Made by a program: the position numbers and the translations under genes
Notes under the pieces: generated by a model
The model's input: only the letters and a program-made list of their open reading frames with translations
Told to the model about the DNA's origin: nothing
The model's database searches: none
NCBI GenBank assembly: GCA_009929275.1
Contig: SAAW01000008.1
Span: 1 to 42,453, forward strand
Origin: Clostridia bacterium
Lineage (GTDB): Bacteria > Bacillota > Clostridia > Christensenellales > UBA1242
Length of the DNA stretch: 42,453 nt
Direction: 5' to 3'
Part shown: in pieces, positions 24,891-34,200 of the stretch
How positions within the stretch are numbered: position 1 is the first letter of the stretch
Layout of the letters: every line of letters starts with the position of its first letter

Positions 24891-25214
24891 TTAAAAACTT
24901 ATAACTTCTTCAAAAGTTTTTTGAATGTTAGGTAAATTTGTGATTATCCACCCTAAAATCCAAACAAGTCCAATGATTATAAAAATAGTCACAACCATTC
25001 CCATCATTTTCTTCTTATAATCTGCTATTTTAGAAGAGTCCGTCTCCTTCACCATTGCTGCCGCCAAAACAATTGCGACAATCGCTCCCAAAACACAAAG
25101 AGCAATTGTGAAAGGAATTAAATTCTCGTTTAAGAAAGTTGCTATTACATCAATAGCAGTGTTACCTTCCGTTACGGGAAAAATATCTGCACCTAAAAAG
25201 TATAGAAAATTCAT
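24891..25214 (-). CDS. Pilin-like small membrane protein (VirB2/TrbC type)
   Basis: A 107-aa protein with two hydrophobic helices (IPFTIALCVLGAIVAIVLAAAMVK and MVVTIFIIIGLVWILGWIITNL) separated by a short charged cytoplasmic-type loop (KETDSSKIADYKKKMMG). This layout matches the 'pilin-like conjugal transfer protein' family of Gram-positive ICEs (the Mbov_0395 type) and VirB2/TrbC. It is a paralogue of the 117-aa protein upstream and shares its MNFL..LGA start. GGAGA precedes the ATG, and a promoter is seen at 25237-25266. Confidence 0.72.
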   Translation of the reverse strand: MNFLYFLGADIFPVTEGNTAIDVIATFLNENLIPFTIALCVLGAIVAIVLAAAMVKETDSSKIADYKKKMMGMVVTIFIIIGLVWILGWIITNLPNIQKTFEEVISF

Positions 25215-25236
25215 AGTTTATCTCCACTTATAAATT

Positions 25237-25266
25237 ATTATACCAAATTTTAGCATAAAACAACAA
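25237..25266 (-). promoter_or_regulatory. Promoter before the second pilin-like gene
   Basis: On the minus strand TTGTTG (25261-25266), an 18-nt spacer and TATAAT (25237-25242). Together with the terminator at 25358-25379 this indicates that the downstream T4SS genes are transcribed separately from the first pilin-like gene. Confidence 0.55.
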
Positions 25267-25357
25267 AAATCTCCAATTAATTTATTAAAAATAAAATATT
25301 TTTAACAATTGCAAAAGAAATTTTGAAATTTATTTTTATTTTTTAATCAAAAACAAA

Positions 25358-25379
25358 AAGCCCGATAAAAATCGGGCTT
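25358..25379 (-). terminator. Strong terminator after the first pilin-like gene
   Basis: AAGCCCGAT (25358-25366), loop AAAA, ATCGGGCTT (25371-25379): a 9-bp perfect stem. On the minus strand it is followed by TTTGTTTTTG. It is the strongest hairpin in the window. Confidence 0.9.
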
Positions 25380-25413
25380 AATAATATTAAAATAAAATTT
25401 CTAAAGCTACAAA

Positions 25414-25767
25414 TTAGGTTGTAGGGATTGTGCTGCCATTGAAAATTGTTGAAGCGGAAGCACTGAACCATGTCAATATCCAAATGAGAATAATGACAGA
25501 AACCATGGCAATGACAACATTGATAAGTTTGCCTTTTGCTTCTTTTTGTTTGCCAGCTTCTTCTGCTTTAGCAAGTTGAACGCCCAACCAAATAATCCAA
25601 ACTGCACCAATTATAGAGACTATAATTGTCACAGGAAGTATCATATTGTCCAAAAATATTGCAATGTTTCTTACCCACTCAATACCTGTCCAATTACTAT
25701 TTTCTTCTATAACAGTTTTGAATGGTCCGTTTGATGTTACTGCTCCCAAAAGATTTAAGAAATTCAT
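25414..25767 (-). CDS. Pilin-like small membrane protein (VirB2/TrbC type), monocistronic
   Basis: A 117-aa protein with two hydrophobic helices (MILPVTIIVSIIGAVWIIWLGVQLA and LINVVIAMVSVIILIWILTWF) joined by a basic loop (KAEEAGKQKEAKGK), the arrangement of pilin-like conjugal transfer proteins. It starts MNFLNLLGA, like its neighbour. AGGAGG lies 5 nt before the ATG, an ideal Shine-Dalgarno, and the gene is closed by the strong terminator, so it can be made at a higher level than the rest of the apparatus, as expected of a major structural subunit. Confidence 0.75.
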   Translation of the reverse strand: MNFLNLLGAVTSNGPFKTVIEENSNWTGIEWVRNIAIFLDNMILPVTIIVSIIGAVWIIWLGVQLAKAEEAGKQKEAKGKLINVVIAMVSVIILIWILTWFSASASTIFNGSTIPTT

Positions 25768-25881
25768 ATTTTCCTCCTAAAATTTTTATTATAGAAAATA
25801 TATCACAATAATTTTTTAATTCAAAACGTTTTTTTAATATTTTTTTAATAATTTTATTTTTGTTTTTTTGTGCTCTTTTAT

Positions 25882-25910
25882 TTGTTTTATTCTTTTAATA
25901 AATATATAAT
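25882..25910 (+). promoter_or_regulatory. Promoter of the coupling-protein gene
   Basis: TTGTTT (25882-25887), a 17-nt spacer and TATAAT (25905-25910), in the 179-nt divergent region. On the opposite strand TTGAAT-16-TATATT and a separate TATAAT are candidates for the pilin promoter, but neither is clear-cut. Confidence 0.6.
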
Positions 25911-25946
25911 ACAAATAAAAAGAAATTTTTCACAAGGGAGAAATTT

Positions 25947-27950
25947 ATGAAGAGATTTTTATACATTCCGGTTATATTTCTTTTATGTCTTGCAGCTGGA
26001 ATTGGCGCAGAATATTATATCACAAATGGTGGCACTGGAGCATTTGAAATTGCCGAACTTTCAAGCGGAATGTTTGTCCCACTTTTTGCAATCGTCGGCA
26101 CAGGAAGTTATATCATATTTTGTTTAAACCACTCTCTCGACAAAAAAGAAAAACCAAAACTTGGGGCTAAAACAAAAGAAGGAGTGGATTTATCTCAATA
26201 TTTCGATTCGCATTGGACAACTGAAAAAGATTTGCAAACTCAAAAACAATTTATGTATTGCACTTGGGAAAATTTGAAAAACAGCCCCGACGGCATTGTT
26301 ATTCGCAGTCAAGTGAAAAATAACAAACTTCACATTAATATGTATAAGGCAATTCACACGATGATTATCGGAACAACCGGCGTTGGAAAAACTCAAAAAT
26401 ACATCGAACCTAGCATACAAATCCTTTCTTCCACTCGCACAAAACCTAGCATGGTCATCACCGACCCAAAGTCAGAACTCTATGGACACCACGCAAACAA
26501 ATTGAGACAAGAGGGGTATGATGTCAAAGCTTTTAATCTTCGTAGGCCATATGAATCGGCAAGATGGAACCCAATGGAAAATTCCTTCTCACTCTATCAA
26601 AACGCCTTCACCCTTTATGACAGAGTTATCACTCATGTGGGCATCAATCCCGCAGATTTAGGGCTTCGTATAATTGCAGAAGAATATGAAAATGAATGGT
26701 ATGAATATAACGGTGTTGCCTATCCAAACAAAGAAACTCTCGACACTGACCTTATTTCCAAAAAAGCGGAATTAATCGACCACGCAGAGAATGAACTGCG
26801 TGAAATTGCAGCAAATCTCTGCCCTGTTGACCCAAACAGTAGAGAACAACAATCTTGGGACAGAGGTGCACAAGAATTTATATATGGAACAATGCTTGCA
26901 ATGCTTGAAGATAGTATGAACCCCGAACTTGGAATGACAAAAGATAAGTTTAATTTCTATAACCTTGCCAAAATTTGCAATTTCAAAGACCCCGACCCTG
27001 AAAATCCATATAGAACTCTCAGGCAATATTTCACAGGAAGGGAAAAATTTAGCAAAGTGCTCTCTCTTGTGTCCACAGCGGTGAACAATGCTCCCACCAC
27101 GACAAAAAGTTATATGGGAATTGTCGCAGCACATATGAGTGTTTTCAACGACAGCGGAATGTGTTATGCAACAAGTTCAAACGAGATTGATTTTAGCAAC
27201 TTTTCTGAAAAACCAACTGCTCTTTTCATCATTTTCCCAGACGAAAAAGTCAATCGTCACGGCATTGTCACTCTTATGATTTCCCAAACTTACAAAAGGC
27301 TTGTTGAACTTGCTGAAAAATATCCCGGAGGAGAACTTCCAAGGACTTGCTATTTCCTCCTAGACGAATTTGGCAACCTGCCAAAGATTGAAAAAATCGA
27401 CTCAATTGTCACTGTTTCAAGAAGTAGAAAGATTTATTTTTCACTCATCATTCAATCATATAGTCAACTATATTCAAAATATGGCGCTGACGTCGCAGAA
27501 ACTTTAAAAGGCAACTGCCCAATTAAGATTTTTATCGGCACTGACGATGCAAAAACTTGTGAGGAATTTAGCAAAACTTGCGGTGACATCACTTTGCAGA
27601 CAACTTCAACCTCTGAAAGCAAGCAAAAAGACAAGGACGGCAAGGAGACTCCAAACAAATCTGTCAGCACTTCCGTCACTTCTCGTCCACTCATCTATCC
27701 CGACGAACTCCGCCACCTCAGCAAAGCAGACGGCACAGGTGAAATGGTTGTGTTTATCTTAAACGAATTCCCTATTCGCACACTTTCAAATCCTTATTGG
27801 CAAACTGTTCAATTTGACCATTCTCGTGCACCTGACATATATGTTGTATCAAAAGCATTAAACGAAGAAAAAGTGGCTTATAACATCATTGAAAGAAATG
27901 AAAAAGTTTTGCACCAAAGACCTTTTCCAAACAGACCAATTAATTTTTAA
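25947..27950 (+). CDS. virD4: VirD4/TraG-type coupling ATPase
   Basis: The T4SS receptor that selects substrates and hands them to the channel. Two N-terminal membrane helices (FLYIPVIFLLCLAAGIG and GMFVPLFAIVGTGSYIIF) precede the ATPase domain, with Walker A GTTGVGKTQK at about residues 140-149, the VirD4/TraG motif ITDPKSELY shortly after, and Walker B YFLLDEFGNLPK at about 469-480. A short charged insertion (STSESKQKDKDGKETPNKSVSTS) lies near residue 555. At 667 aa it is complete. AGGGAG precedes the ATG. It is transcribed away from the rest of the apparatus and toward the giant surface protein. No relaxase gene is adjacent, which is unusual for a conjugative coupling protein. Confidence 0.93.
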   Translation: MKRFLYIPVIFLLCLAAGIGAEYYITNGGTGAFEIAELSSGMFVPLFAIVGTGSYIIFCLNHSLDKKEKPKLGAKTKEGVDLSQYFDSHWTTEKDLQTQKQFMYCTWENLKNSPDGIVIRSQVKNNKLHINMYKAIHTMIIGTTGVGKTQKYIEPSIQILSSTRTKPSMVITDPKSELYGHHANKLRQEGYDVKAFNLRRPYESARWNPMENSFSLYQNAFTLYDRVITHVGINPADLGLRIIAEEYENEWYEYNGVAYPNKETLDTDLISKKAELIDHAENELREIAANLCPVDPNSREQQSWDRGAQEFIYGTMLAMLEDSMNPELGMTKDKFNFYNLAKICNFKDPDPENPYRTLRQYFTGREKFSKVLSLVSTAVNNAPTTTKSYMGIVAAHMSVFNDSGMCYATSSNEIDFSNFSEKPTALFIIFPDEKVNRHGIVTLMISQTYKRLVELAEKYPGGELPRTCYFLLDEFGNLPKIEKIDSIVTVSRSRKIYFSLIIQSYSQLYSKYGADVAETLKGNCPIKIFIGTDDAKTCEEFSKTCGDITLQTTSTSESKQKDKDGKETPNKSVSTSVTSRPLIYPDELRHLSKADGTGEMVVFILNEFPIRTLSNPYWQTVQFDHSRAPDIYVVSKALNEEKVAYNIIERNEKVLHQRPFPNRPINF

Positions 27951-28015
27951 AAATCTTAAAAATTTTTAGAAAAAAATGCTTGAAATTTTAAGGCAAAAAT
28001 TATTTAAAAACATTA

Positions 28016-28058
28016 AAAAACTTTTAGAAAAATATAACTTTTTTTAAAAGTTTTTTTG
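28016..28058 (+). terminator. Probable terminator of the coupling-protein gene
   Basis: AAAAACTTTTA (28016-28026) and TAAAAGTTTTT (28045-28055), an 11-bp AT-rich stem with an 18-nt loop, followed by TTGTTGTTTT. It separates the VirD4-like gene from the giant-protein gene. The rest of the 309-nt gap (27951-28259) holds the leader ORF and hairpin listed separately. Confidence 0.5.
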
Positions 28059-28137
28059 TTGTTTTCATTTTGATTTCAACTCTTATTATGTTAGTATATA
28101 AATTATATTATATCATAATCAAATATATTGGAGATTT

Positions 28138-28179
28138 ATGTGGAATAATAAGATTATGATTTTGCTAGTTAGTCATTAA
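28138..28179 (+). CDS. Possible 13-codon leader peptide
   Basis: GGAG is followed 4 nt later by an ATG opening MWNNKIMILLVSH and a TAA stop. It lies 3 nt before an 11-bp hairpin and 80 nt before the giant-protein gene. The position suggests a translated leader that could control the hairpin, but an ORF this short can arise by chance. Confidence 0.3.
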   Translation: MWNNKIMILLVSH

Positions 28180-28182
28180 ACC

Positions 28183-28210
28183 AAATTAATTTTTATAAAA
28201 TTAATTTTTT
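28183..28210 (+). promoter_or_regulatory. AT-only hairpin with T-run, possible attenuator of the giant-protein gene
   Basis: AAATTAATTTT (28183-28193), loop TAT, AAAATTAATTT (28197-28207), then TTT. A perfect 11-bp inverted repeat inside the 5' leader, just after a candidate leader peptide. With no G-C pair it would be a weak terminator, so it could also be an operator-like palindrome. Confidence 0.4.
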
Positions 28211-28259
28211 GCTTTGTAAATTTTAATTCTTTTAAGATAAAAATAAAGAGGTGTCTTCA

Positions 28260-31200
28260 ATGAGAAATCATAAATTCAAATCCATCATAACTTCGAGTAT
28301 TTTGTTTTTATTATCCTTTTGTTGTTTTTATTTTGTCGCTCCTAATGCAAGCGAAGTTATCTCTGCAAACGCTTTTTCAAACAGTGTTACAAACACAGGA
28401 ATAACCGAAGACTCAAAGCAATATTCCTACACAAATTCTTCGACAGGAAACATTCCTTTTTCTCTTTTTACCTCTGCCCCAAGTGCCACAAATAATGAAT
28501 ATATTATCACCGACTACCTTCCCACTTTCACGGCGACAACTTCCACTAACAACACCTATTATTACTCAATGAACGACGACACCGTTCCATACATAGTCCT
28601 CTCTTCCAGTTCGCCCGACGACCTCCTCTATAAGACTTTGTTTTTTAGATTTAACGATGCAAATGGGGCAACCACTTCCACAACAGCGCAGATAAATTCG
28701 ATTGCTGTGCAAGGAACAGTTCGCACTGCAAGTTCTGACGATGAGATATCACTTTATTGCCCAACAGACCAGACAACTTCCACAAACACTCGATATTCTT
28801 TCGCTGTGAACCTATTATCACTCGTTACAAATGACCAAGCAAATCCAGACGCCGAATGTCCTTTCGTTTTGGGCGAAACAACTTTAAACAAACTTGGAGG
28901 AAATGGGGCTGAAAATGATGTTTCATTCCGCACAGGACTTTATAGTTTTATTATTAGTTACACCTTCACAAGAAATGGCGCAGTTTCAAATTCTTGTGTT
29001 TTTGAACTTTCATTTTATATTATTGACTACGACGCATATATTGACAATAACACAAACCCACTTATCTTCTCTAACACCGACACCTATCAATATAGAGACG
29101 AGGCAACAAACACAACTTATGACACCGACTACGAACTCTACAACTATAACTATGACGACGAGCCTGTGATTGAATATGACGCAAGCAAATTTGGGCTTGA
29201 TTTTTCTTTCACTTCTGGCAGTAATATATACAATTTCACTTATGCTTCTTTCACCTATAACGTCCCCTCGGGATACACTGGAAAAGTGACACTAGATTGC
29301 ACTATTAACAACTTGCTATATCAATATTCTTTCTATACAAAACAAGTTGGCAATGTCACATATTCTGCCTATTTTGACTTCGCAGATTTTCAAAAAAATA
29401 TGATTGTTAAAAATAGCACTGCATTTAAAACAAACTCTTTTCAAGGGGTGTATGCTTTTTCGCTTAACATTCTCATTCCAACTTCCTCGTCTGAAAATTT
29501 CATCACAATCCCCTCTTTTATTCTCGACGACACAGTGGATGAAACATTAAACTGCAAAAAACTTGCCATTTTTGGCTATGAATTAAAATATACTGACTAC
29601 ACGACATCTGAAAGACTTGCTCTTGTAAAATATGATGACGCGGGAAATCTTATCACCAAATCTTCAGTCGTCGCCAAAAACGACCATTCAGCGAACTATT
29701 ATGTCTCCGTTCCAGAAAGCATCGCCATAACAAACCAAAAGAATTTGCGTTTTGACAATTTTGGCAATTTGACTTCTTCCTACACAGCAAAATATCTGCT
29801 TTTAAATTACAATCAACTTTCAAATGACGACATTTTAAACACCGAAGAAAACTATTTTGGGCTAATCAAATCTTCCACGCCAGAAACCCTTTCTACAAAC
29901 CTTGCGACGCTTGACACTCTCATCAATGCAAGTGATGTCACCTACACACAAGGTTCGCCAATCACCGTCGACGGCATTTACATTATGAAACTTGTTTATA
30001 GTATTTCCATAGACATAGATTTCTCAAATGGCAATTTGTCTTTTCAGGGTTCAAAAAGTGTTATGGGCGAACAATACATCGTCTTTGAAGTGAATAACAA
30101 TATTCAAAAACTTAACATTCAGGCAATTAACACAAGCACTCAATATCTTTATGATTTTAACACCTACACAAATCAATCTGTGAGAATAGGCATTAAAGAT
30201 ATGCCAAACGCGTTTTTTCTGCCAACTGTTGTGAGCTACACTCGTTCGGCAAATTTTAGTAGCACTTCTTCAAATTCAGGTGTTCTCTCTCTCAAAGCAA
30301 ACACCACCTATCTCGTTGACGGAACAAGTTATAGATACTATGTGACAAACAGTTCAAATAATTTCACTTTTAGTCAAGACGGACTATACACCGTGACCAT
30401 TCGAATTGCCACCACAAGCACCACATCTTCCGAAACATACACTTTCTATATCGACAGTGACACAAACAAAATCTCGGGGACAAGTGGTATCACAAACGCA
30501 CAAAAAATCACCCTGAACGACGCTAGCATAACCTCCGCAGTCATCAATGACGGAAAATATATCAAAACGACAGATTATGTTGCAAAAGAAACATCAAGCG
30601 ACCTCTACATAACCGCCGAACCATTCTCTTTGAGTTGGAAACCAAGCGACAGTGGTGCGAGAGAATATTGCTATGTGTCATATATGGAGCAAACAGAGAC
30701 TTCAAACGATTTGTCTTTGTTTAAAGAAAACACTTCGCAATATTGGCTAACAAACAGTTTTGAATTTAGTTCCATTTTAAACAATGTTGAGAGTGGCTAT
30801 GTTAACAGCTACACTTTAAACGTTGGAAGTGAACTTTCTGCAAAAAGTTATTTCAGAAAAGATGGCATCTATTTCTTTTTCATCTACGACCAAGCGGGAA
30901 ACAATTTTTATCTGACTGTGCTTGTGGACAGTTCAAATTCTTCCATTCTTCAAGGCAAATGGGCAAGCACTTCGGAAAATTCTTCGTGGATAAACACTTA
31001 TGACAAGACGAACAACGAGAGCAACTATGTGAACAGCGACACAGTGCTTTATTTTGGCACCCACAAAGCACTTCTCCTTCCCAATCTTTCCGCTGGCACA
31101 GCCGTCACCGTGACCAACCCAAGTTACACTGCTTGCTATGATCTCTCGACAGGAATTTTGGCAACAAAAACAAACTATAATGTGGATTTTTATCAAATTT

Positions 31201-34200
31201 TGAGTGGAATAACTTCATATGTCTGTACAAATTCAACGAGCGACCTTTTGGACTTCGGCGGTGCAAATGCGAATGATATAAACTACTATTTAATCTTATC
31301 AAATACTTCTGTGACTGAATCAACCACATCAAGCACTTTCACCACTCCGTCAACAATCTATCGTTCCGTCATATATAATGTCACGAGCCTAACTGTTCCC
31401 TTTAAAGGCGAAAACAACTATTTCTTCACCGTGACAAACAAAACTGGAGTTGCCACACAAAGACGAATTAATATGAATTTTGACGTTATTCAAGGCACTT
31501 TTTATGCTTATAATTCAATCGGGGAACAATATGTCATCACACAAGGTGCAGGCACAAATCTAAATGTTTTAAAATTTTCATACACAAAAAACAATTCCTC
31601 TGCGGCTTCCTACTATAATGTCGCAAGTTTATATTATGAATATTATAATTTTGCTCTAACCGAAGATGACCCAAACTATTCTTCATCTTCCTATCCATTC
31701 TCTTCATCTGTCACCTATCAAGACAATCTATTTGCCACGCCAGATGAAGGCGGGGTTATATTTAGTGTGGATTCCATCAATGTCACCTATGATTCGGGCT
31801 TGGGACTTAGTGGTGTGACGAAACCTGGAAAATATGTCATCACTCGTGTTTATCAAGGTGGCACTCACAAAAGGGTGGACAACGGCGATGGCACTTACTC
31901 TTTTATCCTTGAAAGTGGTGGGGATTACTACACAAACGATGGTGGTGAAACTTTCATCTATCTTTTCGGTGCAGATTCAAAAGTTCGAAGATACACTGTT
32001 TATGTCGACCACAATGGCATAATAACTGAAGCAACTTCAAATAGAGATGCAGTGGGAGACAACATTTCCATTATTCTTGGCACAGATAACAGCGTTTCAA
32101 ATCAATGGACTTTTAAAGAATTTTATAAAACTTCCCTTGCTGGCAATTCACTCACGACAAACAAAGTGCCAGTTCAAATCAATGTTCCTTATTCAAAATA
32201 TTTTTTAAACACTTCTTCGTCATATGTTTTTTCAAATTTGAATTTTGCAAAACTTAGTGTTAAAATTTATTATAGTTCTGGCACGGCAAACATAACCTAT
32301 GTTTCAAATGTAAACACATATAATGTCTCGACAGGAATGCTAACTTGCTCGGCTCTTGTGAGTTCTAAAAACCCTTCTGGCAACCTCCTATTCTCAAATG
32401 AAGGCAGATATAACGTCGTCATAACCGATAAGACAGAGACAACCCCAACAACCTATTCCTTTGTGTTCTATATCACCTATTCTTCGCCTGAGATTTCTAT
32501 ATATACTCACAGTTTTTCATCTTCAACTTTCAGCAACACCCTCCTCACAAACGAAGATAGTTCAAACAATTTTGCCACAAATATAAAGGCAGTGAACGAC
32601 AGCCCTTCTTTGGAAGATAACAAAATTTATCTCAAATGGAATGACCCAAGCACTCCATACCTTGCTCAAATAGACAAAATTACTGTGAGTGTTCAAAACA
32701 GCGATAGTACGACTTCGTCATATTCCATAATACTTTCCGAACTTAACAAAAACACAATTATTTCAAGTATAAACGGAGAAGTCAATCTCTCGCTTGGAGA
32801 TTCCACTAACCTAATCACTAGCGGGCAATTTGTGCTTTCTTTTCATTTGGCTTACTACAACCCAACCTCTCCATATGAGACTTTTGACAGCAAAAATTAT
32901 TATAGATATTCCTATCAAATGGCTCTTTCCATCGCAAATGAAGTGAAATACACAATCGTTGTTTCCTACATTTCTATCTTAGATAATTCTGAGAGTTATG
33001 ACAGGAACGATGACACAAGTTTTGCCGACTCCACCTACACCGTCACTATTGACAGAACAAAACCAAATGTAAACATAAATCGACTTATAAATTCTGAGTC
33101 GCTTTTAATGCACTATTTTACAAACACAAGCGAATTTAAAGAAGAGAACTATGACTATGAAGCAAATGGGACTTCGTCTGACCCAACTTCACTCACCTAT
33201 GCTTTTGGGATTAACAGTTCTTTCGCGCTGACATACTCTTCAAGTGAGACTTTAAACTATTTCTACATTCGCTCCTATGATAAATATAACGGCGATTATT
33301 CAAGCATCACACCTGATATGATTGACACAATCTACCCCTCCTCGCACGCATATTATGAAAATCAATTATATTTCAGCGGATATCCAAGATTTTCTGAGAT
33401 AAGACTTATAAGCGACACCATAAATATTGGCACAGAAACATACTATAAAATATACTATAATTTGTCCACTTCCCTCTATTCTCTAATTAAGTCAACTCTT
33501 GGCATCGAAAATCCAACTGGATTTTATGAAGTGATTGAAAAAGACTCTGCAGGAAACTATCGCTCTTTCTCTGTGTATTTTTCAAGTTATTCAAACACAT
33601 ATGAAATCATAAATGTTGACGGAATTCACGAAAATGGATATGCCACAATGTCGGGAAATGCAATAACCGCAAAAGAATATTTCACTTTAACTTCCCTTTC
33701 CAGCAGACTTGGATTTGGATATGTCACGCTTCGAAACGAGACTTTGGGCACAAACTTTTCATCTGTCATCGAATTAAGTCCTGTTTCCACTTCCATTTCA
33801 AGTCAAATGCTTACAAGAATTAATGCGTTTTTAACCTGTGAAATCAATTCGCGTTTTAGCTTCACTCTTTCGCGCTATAACTCAACATTCCCTCTTTCGA
33901 CTGTTTATATAAACGTCATCACAAATGATAGCACGGCTTATCTTTCGTCGCCAACAGTGCAAGAGAGCAGTTCGTCCACGGGAACGACTTATAACCTCGT
34001 CCTCACAACCAGCACTGCCACAACTTTCCTATATCTTGAAAGATTTTCACTTTATGTCTATTCAAACAACGCTTGGCAAGCCACTTCGCATATATACACT
34101 TCAAATATCCCAAGCAACATCACTGGTCTTTCCAGTGGCATATACAAAGCAGTGTATAAAGACAACTACAACGCAAATACCTATTTCTTCATTCTCTATA

